From Leucobacter soli (lineage in GTDB: Bacteria > Actinomycetota > Actinomycetes > Actinomycetales > Microbacteriaceae): a stretch of 64,000 bases of DNA. Made by a program: the position numbers and the translations under genes. Under the pieces are notes generated by a model. That model was given only the letters and a program-made list of their open reading frames with translations. It was not told where the DNA came from and searched no databases. Each line of letters opens with the position of its first letter. The stretch's first letter is position 1. The DNA lies in NCBI RefSeq assembly GCF_910593785.1, contig NZ_CAJVAP010000003.1, positions 9,522 through 73,521 of the forward strand, written 5' to 3'. Positions 9,809-19,497 of the stretch are shown piece by piece.

Positions 9809-10765
9809 ATGGCGGCGGGTGGCATCGTGGCGGAGAATCCCGTCTGGATGGCCGTGGGGCGCGGCTACTTCGCGGTGCAGTCGCTCGCGGGGGCCCTCTG
9901 GTGGTTCGCGGTCTTCACCGTCGACGCGGTGCGCGAGGCCACGCTCGGCGGGGCGGATCCGCGGCTCGTCGCGATGCTGGACGTGCCGCTGTTCGTCGTC
10001 GCCTCGCTGCTCGCCGCGCTCGGGATCCGATGGGCGCCCCGGATCGCCGTGCCCTGGACGCTGCTCGTCGCCTTCGCGCTGGTGATCGGCGCGACGGCCA
10101 CCGGTCGTGCCGGATGGGGCGCGTTCGCGATGGTCGCGGCGAGTGCCGGATCGCTCGCCGCCTGGCTGCTGATGGAGCGAGGGAGGATCCCCGCCGAGCT
10201 CGCCCTGGTCGGACCGCTGTCCATCCGGGTCGCACGGTCGGCGAGCCCCGCGCGGCAGTTCCTCCGCACGCTCGCTCAGCTCGCGGTCTTCTGGGTGTTC
10301 TTCCTCGTCGTGCTCCCGGTGCTGATCGCGTGGTTCGAGGCCCGTTGGAACCTGCGGATCGACGCGTCCGAGTGGCGGGGCCCCGGGTTCGCCGTCGGTC
10401 TGATCCTGCTCGTGGCCGCGAGCGCGCTCGGCATCTGGGCGGCGATCGCCATGTCGACGCGCGGCGACGGCACGCCGTTGCCGTCGGCGACCGCCCGGCG
10501 GCTCGTCATCGCCGGGCCGTACCGGAACGTGCGGAACCCGATGGCGCTGGCGGGCATCGTGCAGGCGGTCGGGGTCGGGCTGATGCTGGGCTCCTGGCTG
10601 GTCGTCCTCTACGGAGTGTGCGGTGCGGCCTATTGGAACTGGCTCGTGCGTCCCATCGAGGAGGCCGATCTCGAGACCCGGTTCGGCGAGTCATTCCGCG
10701 CCTACCGCGACCGCGTGCGTTGCTGGCTGCCGGGCCCCGGGCCTCGCCCGGTGCGAGCGCGGTGA
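9809..10765 (+). CDS. Integral membrane methyltransferase, isoprenylcysteine-methyltransferase-like
   Basis: A 318-residue membrane protein with about seven or eight hydrophobic segments. The C-terminal third has the ICMT/PEMT-like pattern: GPYRNVRNPMALAG near residue 235, then EEADLETRFGESFRAYRDRV and WLPG at the end. Such enzymes methylate lipid or isoprenoid-linked substrates with S-adenosylmethionine at the membrane. The substrate here is unknown. It is a single gene behind its own leaderless-type promoter, convergent with the regulator gene that ends at 10787. Confidence 0.7.
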   Translation: MAAGGIVAENPVWMAVGRGYFAVQSLAGALWWFAVFTVDAVREATLGGADPRLVAMLDVPLFVVASLLAALGIRWAPRIAVPWTLLVAFALVIGATATGRAGWGAFAMVAASAGSLAAWLLMERGRIPAELALVGPLSIRVARSASPARQFLRTLAQLAVFWVFFLVVLPVLIAWFEARWNLRIDASEWRGPGFAVGLILLVAASALGIWAAIAMSTRGDGTPLPSATARRLVIAGPYRNVRNPMALAGIVQAVGVGLMLGSWLVVLYGVCGAAYWNWLVRPIEEADLETRFGESFRAYRDRVRCWLPGPGPRPVRAR

Positions 10766-10786
10766 CCGACGCCGTGCCGCTCCGCC

Positions 10787-12259
10787 TCAGACGGCGTGCT
10801 TCGAGAGGAACTCGTACATCTCGGTGTCGTCGACACCTGGGAAGGTGCCGGTCGGCAACGGCGACAGCACGTGGGCGTGCATGCGTGCGCTCGCCCAGGC
10901 GCGGCCGTCCCAGCGGTCGAGCAGTTCGCCGTCCGGGGTCCGGCAGCAGGCGGGGTCCGGGCAGGTCGAGACCGTGCGCGTCTGCGTATCCCTGCCCCGG
11001 AACCACTTGGCGTCGTCGAAACGCACCCCGCAGGTGAGCGAGAACGCTCCCTGCTCGGTCTCGCCCGTCTGCACGCTCGCCCAGTACGTGCCCGCGGGCG
11101 TGTCCGTGTACTGGTAGAACTCGCTCGTGCGGTTCGTGCGATCGAAGGCAGTGCGACCCGCCCACTTGCGGCAGATGACCTGGCCCTCGACCGACCCCGT
11201 GCCGTCCACCGGGTACGGCATGCCGTCGTTCTCGTAGCCGCGGAGCAGGGCGCCGGCCGCCTCCGTCCGGTAGAAGTGCACGCGCAGGTCCAGATGCCGG
11301 GTGGCGAGGTTCGTGAAGCGGTGCGCCGCGGCCTCGTGCGTCACGCCGAAGGCGTCGCGCAGATCCTCGATCGCGAGGTTGCGATCCTGCTTCGCCTGCT
11401 GGAGGAACGCCGCGGCCGGGGTCTCGGGCAGCAGGCAGGCCGAGGCGAAGTAGTTGATCTGCAACCGCTGCTGGAGGAACTCCGCGTAGCTCGCCGGGCG
11501 GTCGTGCCCCAGCACGCGGTGCGCCATCGCCTGCAGCGCGAGCGAGCGCAGGCCGTGCCCGCCGGGAATGGATGCCGGCGGCAGGTAGATGCGGCCGTTC
11601 TCGAGGTCGGTGATGCTGCGCGTGTTCGACGGCAGGTCGTCCACGAATATCAGCGTGAACCCGAGCAATTCGGCGAGCACGGCGACCTCGCGGTGGGTCA
11701 CCGCGCCGGTCGTGTGGCCGATCCTGGCCATGAGCTCTTCGGCGACCTTCTCGATGTCGGGGAGGTGGTTGTCGCGTTCGCGCATCCACAGCCGGATCTC
11801 GGTGTTCGCCCGCCTGGCCTCCTCGGGCGTGGCCGCCGCGGCGCGGCTGCGTCGAGAGAGCTCGCGGTGCAGCCCGACGAGGGATTCGAGGGCCTCGTCG
11901 CTCAGCGTTCGCGGCGTGCGGACCCGTGGGAGGTTCAGCTGCTGGTAGAGAAGGGACGACTGCGCCCGTTCGAGCTCGATCTCGAAGGCGCTGCGGCGAT
12001 CCGGCGGCTCGGGGCTGAGGAGCTCGGCGGGGTCGACGCCGAGTTCCCGGGCGATGGCCTGCAGGAGCGTCAGCCTCGGCTCCCGGCGACCGTTCTCGAT
12101 CAGCGAGAGCTGGCTGCCGCCGACTCCGACGCGCTCGCCGAGCGCATCGAGCGTGAGGCCCGCGCGCCCGCGGAAGTGGCGGATCCGCTTGCCGAGGAGC
12201 AGACGGTCCGTCGCGGCGTCGCCGGAGGGGGCAGGCTGGACGGGGGACTCTGGGGTCAT
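10787..12259 (-). CDS. ScfR/RamB-type XRE regulator of central carbon metabolism
   Basis: A 490-residue DNA-binding regulator. Residues ~15-75 form an XRE helix-turn-helix (GKRIRHFRGRAGLTLDALG, then SQLSLIENGRREP). The middle is the ImmA/IrrE-like domain of this family, but its usual HExxH is degraded to AHRVLGH, so it is probably a sensor fold and not a peptidase. The C-terminal ~200 residues carry the short-chain-fatty-acyl regulator domain, ending in a Cys cluster (CPDPACC). RamB-type proteins control acetate and gluconeogenic genes, and the next divergent gene is pckG. I prefer ATG 12259, because TATAGT lies six bases upstream, over TTG 12277. Confidence 0.82.
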   Translation of the reverse strand: MTPESPVQPAPSGDAATDRLLLGKRIRHFRGRAGLTLDALGERVGVGGSQLSLIENGRREPRLTLLQAIARELGVDPAELLSPEPPDRRSAFEIELERAQSSLLYQQLNLPRVRTPRTLSDEALESLVGLHRELSRRSRAAAATPEEARRANTEIRLWMRERDNHLPDIEKVAEELMARIGHTTGAVTHREVAVLAELLGFTLIFVDDLPSNTRSITDLENGRIYLPPASIPGGHGLRSLALQAMAHRVLGHDRPASYAEFLQQRLQINYFASACLLPETPAAAFLQQAKQDRNLAIEDLRDAFGVTHEAAAHRFTNLATRHLDLRVHFYRTEAAGALLRGYENDGMPYPVDGTGSVEGQVICRKWAGRTAFDRTNRTSEFYQYTDTPAGTYWASVQTGETEQGAFSLTCGVRFDDAKWFRGRDTQTRTVSTCPDPACCRTPDGELLDRWDGRAWASARMHAHVLSPLPTGTFPGVDDTEMYEFLSKHAV

Positions 12260-12261
12260 GG

Positions 12262-12278
12262 TTTGACTATATGTCAAA
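12262..12278. promoter_or_regulatory. Palindromic operator candidate over the regulator promoter
   Basis: On the plus strand, TTTGAC (12262-12267) and GTCAAA (12273-12278) form a perfect six-base dyad around TATAT. On the minus strand the dyad contains the TATAGT -10 (12266-12271) that lies six bases before the regulator ATG at 12259. A protein bound here would block regulator transcription and could also act on pckG, 113 bases away. I infer autoregulation. Confidence 0.5.
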
Positions 12279-12390
12279 AACGTCTATTCTTTACAGTCCG
12301 GATTCGCATCTCGGCCACCTGATGTTCACTCAGAATAGATCTCAGGCCGAATCTTGACGGTATTTCACTTCAACACGGAGAACGAACGGT

Positions 12391-14238
<1,848 letters not shown>

Positions 14239-14277
14239 CGCGGGCGCGCGCGTCGCGCCGCACTGATTTCACGGACC

Positions 14278-14311
14278 GTAGGCCCCGAGCGCTGCCCAGC
14301 TCGGGGCCTAC
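14278..14311 (+). terminator. Intrinsic terminator of pckG
   Basis: GTAGGCCCCGAGC (14278-14290) pairs perfectly with GCTCGGGGCCTAC (14299-14311) across an eight-base loop. ACTTTCTTC follows. It separates pckG from the tRNA gene. Confidence 0.85.
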
Positions 14312-14339
14312 ACTTTCTTCGTCCGTCAGAATGGTGAGG

Positions 14340-14413
14340 CCCCCCATAGCCCAACCGGCAGAGGCAGCCGACTTAAAATCGGCACAGTCTGGGTTCGAAT
14401 CCCAGTGGGGGGA
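14340..14413 (+). tRNA. tRNA with UAA anticodon (nominally Leu) but a short variable loop
   Basis: A complete 74-base cloverleaf: acceptor 14340-14346 with 14406-14412, a three-pair D stem, anticodon stem 14367-14371 with 14379-14383, a five-base variable loop 14384-14388, and T stem 14389-14393 with 14401-14405 around TTCGAAT. The anticodon loop CTTAAAA places TAA at 14374-14376, which reads UUA. The discriminator is A14413, and CCA is not encoded. Leucine tRNAs are normally class II with a long variable arm, so this class I body with a Leu anticodon is unusual. Identity by anticodon is Leu; the real charging is uncertain. Confidence 0.85.
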
Positions 14414-14519
14414 CGTCAGCTCGTTTGTAGGGTGCACAACAAACCAAGCCCCAGATCCTTGGATCGCGAGGCCCCGAATACCGGTCTCGAATGTCGGTGG
14501 CTGCTGCTGGAATGGGGGC

Positions 14520-16016
14520 ATGAGCAACCTCCCCGACGCCCTCACCGTCCAGCAGCGCGACGCGCTGGCTGCGGGTGTCGCCGCGGTCGAACGCATCGAC
14601 GCGATGATCCATCAGCTCGAGTATCTGAAGGCTGCGGGGCTCGCCTCGCTCTCCCGACTCGCGTCCCGTATCGCGAGTGATGAGGGGCACCCCGACCACG
14701 GTGAACTCGTGCATCGTGCCGTCGAGGCGGAAGTCGCGGTCGCGACCCGTACCGGGCAGGCCGCGGTGGCGTCGGCGATGGGGCACGCGGAGACTCTCAC
14801 GTCCGATTACCCGGCTCTGACAGGTGCGCTTCGCGACGGGGCCGTCTCGTTCAGACATACGCAGGTCGTAGTCGATGCCGGCGACATCATCGCCGAGCCC
14901 ACGGCACGTGCGGTGTACGAGGCAGAGATCGTGCCGCTCGCCGAGCGTATGACCGCCCCTCAGCTCCGGGCGCACGCGAAGCGCGTGGCCGAGTACTAGG
15001 CGGGCCGCGATATCGACGAGCGCCATCGCGACGCACGCCGTGGACGGGGTGTGCGGGTGATCGATCTCGACGACGGGATGGCGAGACTGGTCGCGACGAT
15101 CGGCGCGGTCGAGGCGTACGCGATCAGGGACCGTCTCGCACAGCTCGCGCACCTCGTGCAGGGCGGGCAGGGCAGGAAGCGCGGGCAGGGCAGGGCCGTG
15201 GGGCCTGGTATTCCCTCCGATCCTGCGGCAGATGATCGGACCCTCGCGCAGATTCAAGCCGACGTGCTCACCGAGCTGACGCTCGCACCAGCAGCACTTC
15301 CCGCAGCACTCCTGTCTCGCACCGGGGCTTCCACTCCCGCTGATGCCGCCGCTCCCATCACCGGCCGGGTGCAGGTCAGCATCCCCGTCCTCAGGCTCGC
15401 AGGCTCAGGGGACTCGGACGCCACGCCCTACGCCGGCCCCGCGGAACTCGCAGGGTACGGCCCGATCGATACCGCGACCGCACGCCGCCTCGCCGGCGCC
15501 GTCCTGGCGTGGGAACGTGTCCTCACCCACCCCGTCAGCGGTGCGGTACTCGCGGTCGACCGGTACCGGCCCAGCGAGGATCTCCGCCGCTTCCTCGGAG
15601 CACGCGACCAGCACTGCCGCTTCCCGGGCTGCACACGCAGGCTCGACCACTGCGACATCGACCACACCGTCCCCGCCTCCCACGGCGGGCCGACCGCGCT
15701 CGAGAACACCGGGCATCTCTGTCGAAGGCACCACACCCTGAAACACTTCGAGCTCTTGAGCAGCACAGCTTGGCAGCCGACCCAGCGTGCCGGCGGGGTG
15801 TACGAGTGGCGCAGCCCGGCCGGCAGGCGATACACCGATATCCCGACCAGCCGCGTAAGGTTCCGGCCCTGCCCAGCACCCGAACACGCGACTGCGCACA
15901 CGGCCGAGTCCCAACAGGGCGGCACCGACCCATCCTGCGACGCCGACCCATCGACCGGCACCGATCCACCGGCCGGCACCGATCCACCGGCCGGCACCGA
16001 TCCATCCGCCTTCTAG
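14520..16016 (+). pseudogene. DUF222/HNH endonuclease gene interrupted by an in-frame TAG
   Basis: The frame from ATG 14520 meets TAG at 14997-14999 and then continues in the same frame to 16016. The DUF222 helical domain straddles the stop: before it lies RAHAKRVAEY, after it GRDIDERHRDARR and VRVIDLDDGMARL, which family members carry as one stretch. The C-terminal HNH nuclease part is intact (DHCDIDHTVPASHGGPTALEN, then HLCRRHHTLKH). So a single nonsense change, perhaps TGG to TAG, splits a ~498-residue protein. A 3' fragment from GTG 15051 could still be made. DUF222-HNH proteins are multi-copy in Microbacteriaceae and their role is unclear. The short GTDPPA repeats at the end are low-complexity. 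Confidence 0.8.
15957..16004 (+). repeat. 18-base tandem repeat at the end of the HNH gene
   Basis: GGCACCGATCCA recurs at 15957, 15975 and 15993 with an 18-base period, giving a Gly-Thr-Asp-Pro-Pro-Ala protein repeat. Confidence 0.75.
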
Positions 16017-16036
16017 CGACCCGATAGGCTCGACCC

Positions 16037-16150
16037 ATGCTTTTCGCCAAGTTCGTGCTCATCGCGGTGATCGTCACCGTGATCGTCTTGGCGCTGATCC
16101 TGCGCGTGAAGCGCCGCCGCGCCGCGCGCCTCAAGCGGAACCCTCGATAG
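16037..16150 (+). CDS. 37-residue single-pass membrane protein
   Basis: The predicted peptide starts MLFAKFVLIAVIVTVIVLAL and ends in an Arg/Lys-rich tail (KRRRAARLKRNPR): one transmembrane helix with a strongly basic cytoplasmic end. The gene status rests on the -10-like TAGGCT (16025-16030) exactly six bases before ATG, the leaderless pattern used by several genes here. No family is recognised and the function is unknown. Confidence 0.55.
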   Translation: MLFAKFVLIAVIVTVIVLALILRVKRRRAARLKRNPR

Positions 16151-16189
16151 ACACGGTGCGGTGTTCCCGCCCGTGGTTAGACTTCAGTC

Positions 16190-17515
16190 ATGAGGCTCGA
16201 TCTTGCGGCACCGGAACTGCTCGCCGCAGCAGCCGATCAGCCGTGGCGAAACCCCGAGGCCTACTGGCCGCGGTTCGGCGAGGCGACGGCTGAGCACTCC
16301 GCGCCCGTCGTGGCACTCGGCCTCGAAGCGCTGGCGTGGAACGCCCACGACATGCTCCGCCGCGCCGGCGGCCTGCCGATCCGCGTCGCCAGCAAGTCGA
16401 TCCGAGTGCGCGGCGTGCTCGACGCCGTGCTCGCGCTGCCCGGCTATCGCGGCGTGCTCGCCTATACGCTCGCCGAGGCGGTCTGGCTCAGCGAGACCAT
16501 CGACGACATCGTGGTCGCCTATCCGAGCGCGGACCTGCCGGCACTCTCCGCGCTGGCTGCGGACGAGCGCGCCGCCGCCCGGGTCGCGATCATGGTCGAC
16601 GACGTGGAGCAGCTCGACGTCGTCGACCGGGCCGCCCCGCCGGGGCGCCGCCGTCCGATCCGCGTCTGCCTCGACTTCGACGCGTCGTGGCGCAGCCGCG
16701 CGCTCGGCCGCATCGGGGTCCTCCGTTCTCCCGTCGCCACGCCGGAGGCGCTGCGCCGCCTCGCGGAGACCGTGCTCGCGCGACCCGGCTTCGAACTGGT
16801 CGGCATCATGTCCTACGAGGCCCAGATCGCCGGGGTGGGCGATGCGCCGGCCGGGAAGCCCGCCGAGGGGGCGCTCCTGCGAGCCGTGCAGCGGGCGAGC
16901 GGCGCGGAGCTCGCCGAGCGACGGGCCGCGGCGATCGCCGCCGTGCGGGCCATCGCCCCGCTCGAGTTCGTCAACGGCGGCGGCACCGGATCGATCGAGC
17001 GCACGGTCGCCGAGCCTGCGGTGACGGAGGTCGCAGCCGGCAGCGGGCTCTTCGGCCCGCACCTCTTCGACCACTACCGGTCCTTCGACCCCGCCCCGGC
17101 GGCGGCGTTCGCGCTCGACGTCGTACGGCGGCCGGACTCGGACACGGCGACCCTGCTCGGCGGCGGCTGGACGGCTTCCGGCCCGGCGGGTCGGGATCGA
17201 CTCCCGCAGGTCGTGTGGCCGCCCGGCCTGCGCTACGCCCCGAGGGAGGGCGCGGGCGAGGTGCAGACTCCCGTCATCGGCGCCGCCGCGCGCGGGCTGA
17301 GGATCGGGTACCGGGTCTGGCTGCGCCACACGAAGTCGGGCGAGCCGATGGAGCACACGAACGAGATCGTGCCGGTCCGCGTCGGATTCGGTGCCGGCGG
17401 CGGGACCGGCGGCACGGGAGCGGGCGGCACGGGAACGGGCGGCGGCGCGGCTGGACCCGCCGTCGCGGACGATCCGCTGCCGACCTATCGAGGAGAGGGG
17501 CGCTGCTTCCTATGA
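16190..17515 (+). CDS. Amino acid deaminase/aldolase-like PLP enzyme (alanine-racemase fold)
   Basis: A 441-residue fold-type III PLP enzyme related to D-threonine aldolase and D-serine dehydratase. The N-terminal barrel carries the PLP-lysine strand RVASKSIRVRGVLD (Lys near residue 67). Later conserved parts are VCLDFDASWR, VGIMSYEAQIAGVG and FVNGGGTGSIE. The end, LPTYRGEGRCFL, is typical of the actinobacterial subfamily. A glycine/threonine-rich insert lies just before it (~residues 402-425). TAGACT (16178-16183) is six bases before ATG. The stop overlaps the next ATG (ATGA), coupling it to the FAD oxidase gene. The substrate is unknown; a D-amino acid or hydroxy-amino acid is likely. Confidence 0.75.
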   Translation: MRLDLAAPELLAAAADQPWRNPEAYWPRFGEATAEHSAPVVALGLEALAWNAHDMLRRAGGLPIRVASKSIRVRGVLDAVLALPGYRGVLAYTLAEAVWLSETIDDIVVAYPSADLPALSALAADERAAARVAIMVDDVEQLDVVDRAAPPGRRRPIRVCLDFDASWRSRALGRIGVLRSPVATPEALRRLAETVLARPGFELVGIMSYEAQIAGVGDAPAGKPAEGALLRAVQRASGAELAERRAAAIAAVRAIAPLEFVNGGGTGSIERTVAEPAVTEVAAGSGLFGPHLFDHYRSFDPAPAAAFALDVVRRPDSDTATLLGGGWTASGPAGRDRLPQVVWPPGLRYAPREGAGEVQTPVIGAAARGLRIGYRVWLRHTKSGEPMEHTNEIVPVRVGFGAGGGTGGTGAGGTGTGGGAAGPAVADDPLPTYRGEGRCFL

Positions 17516-18816
17516 CCGCGAGATGGCGCAACTGGGCGCGGACGGAGCGCTCGAGCCCGGTGCTCGAGGTCGCACCGCGGAGCGTCGACCAGGTCGTGCT
17601 CGCCGTGCGGCGCGCACTCGAGACCGGGCACACGGTCAAGGCGATCGGTGCATCGCACAGCTTCACCGCGATCGGTGCGACGGACGGAGTCCGGCTCGAC
17701 CTGAGCCGACTGCGCGGGCTGGTCGATGTGGATCTCGACCGGGGGCGGGTCACGCTCTGGGCCGGCACGCACCTCTGGGAACTGCCGGCGATCCTGAACC
17801 CGCTCGGGCTGGCGCTCGAGAACATGGGCGATATCGATCGCCAGTCCATCTCCGGCGCGACCAGCACCGGGACGCACGGCACGGGCGTCGGCTTCGGCGG
17901 GCTGGCGACCGCCGTGGTGGGAGCGACGCTCGTCACCGGCACGGGCGAGGTGCTGACCGTCGACGAGCATCAGCATGCCGAGCTGCTGCCCGCCGTCGCA
18001 CTCGGTCTCGGGGCCCTCGGCATCCTCGTCACCATGACGATCCAGTGCGTGCCGCGCTATCTGCTGCACGCGGTGGAAGAGCCGGCCCCGCTCGACGAGG
18101 CGCTCGACACCTTCGTCGAGCGCACCGGTGCGGCGGACCACTTCGAGTTCTACTGGTTCCCGCACACCACCGGGACCCGGACCAAGACGAACACGCGCCT
18201 GCCGCTCGAGGCCGGGGCGAGGCCGCTCGGCGCCGCGGCGCGCGCGCTCGACGAGGAGCTCGTGAACAACGCGCTGCTCGGCGCCGTGGTCGGTTTCGAG
18301 CGCTGGGCACCCGCGACGACTCCGGCGATCAACCGAGCCATCGAATCCGTCTCGAGCCGGCGCGACTACTGCGACGAGTCGCATCGCGTCTACGTCACCC
18401 GCCGGCGGGTGCGCTTCCGCGAGATGGAGTACGCCCTGCCGCTCGACGCGGTGCCGGCGGCGCTGCGCGAACTGCGGGAGATGATCGAGCGCCGCCGCTT
18501 CCGCGTCTCGTTCCCCGTCGAGGTGCGGGCCGCGGCGGCGGACGGGCTGACCCTCTCCACCGCGCACGCGCGGCGGAGCGGCTACATCGCCGTGCACCGC
18601 TACTGGCGGGATCCGGATCAGGAGTACTTCCGGGAGGCCGAGGCGATCCTCGCCGCGCATGCCGGCCGCCCGCACTGGGGCAAACTGCACACGCGCACGG
18701 CGGAGCAGCTGCGCGAGGTGTATCCGCGCTTCGACGACTTCCTCGCGGTGCGCGACGTGCTGGATCCGGATCGCGCATTCGCGAACCCCTATCTGAACCG
18801 GGTGCTCGGCCGATAG
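17512..18816 (+). CDS. FAD-linked D-arabinono-1,4-lactone oxidase family protein
   Basis: A 434-residue flavoenzyme of the VAO/PCMH fold, aldonolactone-oxidase subgroup. The N-terminal FAD domain shows IGASHSFTAIGATDGVRLDL near residue 45 and the phosphate-binding SGATSTGTHGTGVGFGG near 118. The C-terminal ALO domain retains the HWxK catalytic motif (PHWGKLH near 387). Relatives oxidise sugar lactones or alditols with O2 or another acceptor. It is coupled by ATGA to the PLP enzyme gene, so the two probably act in one small pathway. Substrate unknown. Confidence 0.8.
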   Translation: MTARWRNWARTERSSPVLEVAPRSVDQVVLAVRRALETGHTVKAIGASHSFTAIGATDGVRLDLSRLRGLVDVDLDRGRVTLWAGTHLWELPAILNPLGLALENMGDIDRQSISGATSTGTHGTGVGFGGLATAVVGATLVTGTGEVLTVDEHQHAELLPAVALGLGALGILVTMTIQCVPRYLLHAVEEPAPLDEALDTFVERTGAADHFEFYWFPHTTGTRTKTNTRLPLEAGARPLGAAARALDEELVNNALLGAVVGFERWAPATTPAINRAIESVSSRRDYCDESHRVYVTRRRVRFREMEYALPLDAVPAALRELREMIERRRFRVSFPVEVRAAAADGLTLSTAHARRSGYIAVHRYWRDPDQEYFREAEAILAAHAGRPHWGKLHTRTAEQLREVYPRFDDFLAVRDVLDPDRAFANPYLNRVLGR

Positions 18817-18916
18817 CCGCCGGCCGAGTGCGGCCGGGTGCGGCAGGGCACGCCGGCGCGATGCATCGGCGCGGTGCATTCAGGAGGCTCACCGTCGCCG
18901 AAGTTAGGATGCAGTC

Positions 18917-19486
18917 ATGACTGGATCACTCATCTCGATTCTCGTGATCGTCGGCATCGTCGTGGTGCTCGGCATCTACGTGTGGGCCACCTACAACTCG
19001 CTGGTGACCTTGCGCGTGCGAGTCGATGAGGCATGGAGCGACATCACCGTGCAGCTCAAGCGGCGAGCCGATCTGATCCCGAGCCTCGTGGAGACGGTGA
19101 AGGGCTACGCGGCCCACGAGAAGAGCGTCTTCGAGGCGGTGACCCAGGCGCGGGCCGAGACCATATCCGCCTCGGGGCCCGCCGAGGCCTCGGTGGCCGA
19201 GAACCACATGCAGCAGGCGCTGAAGAGCATCTTCGCGGTCGCGGAGGCCTACCCGCAACTGCAGGCGAGCCAGAACTTCCTGCAGCTGCAGAGCGAGCTC
19301 GTCGATACCGAGAACAAGGTCCAGGCCGCTCGACGCTTCTACAACGGCGGAGTGCGCGAGCTGAACACGAAGATCCAGATCTTCCCGAACAACCTCTTCG
19401 CGAAGATGTTCGGCTTCACGACGCGCGAGTTCTTCGAGGTCGAAGACGTGGCGGCGATCTCGGAGCCGCCCCGCATCCAGTTCTAG
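18917..19486 (+). CDS. LemA family protein
   Basis: A 189-residue protein. One N-terminal transmembrane helix (~5-28) precedes the LemA helical bundle, with the family motifs YNSLVTLRVRVDEAWSDI, LKRRADLIPSLVETVKGYA and, near the end, ARRFYNGGVRELN and PNNLFAKMFGF. LemA proteins are membrane-anchored helical proteins often encoded with HtpX-like M48 proteases, as here (12 bases to the next start). TAGGAT lies six bases before ATG, so the transcript is probably leaderless. Molecular function unknown; membrane-stress or protease-partner roles are suggested by context. Confidence 0.9.
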   Translation: MTGSLISILVIVGIVVVLGIYVWATYNSLVTLRVRVDEAWSDITVQLKRRADLIPSLVETVKGYAAHEKSVFEAVTQARAETISASGPAEASVAENHMQQALKSIFAVAEAYPQLQASQNFLQLQSELVDTENKVQAARRFYNGGVRELNTKIQIFPNNLFAKMFGFTTREFFEVEDVAAISEPPRIQF

Positions 19487-19497
19487 GCGGCCGCGCC

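Noticed and set aside
14997-14999. Idea that the adjacent odd tRNA suppresses the amber codon in the HNH gene
   Set aside because: The tRNA anticodon is UAA, which reads UUA. Reading UAG would need CUA.
14340-16016. Integrated element at the tRNA gene
   Set aside because: No integrase and no repeat of the tRNA 3' end could be seen nearby; the following DUF222/HNH gene is a common chromosomal family in these bacteria.
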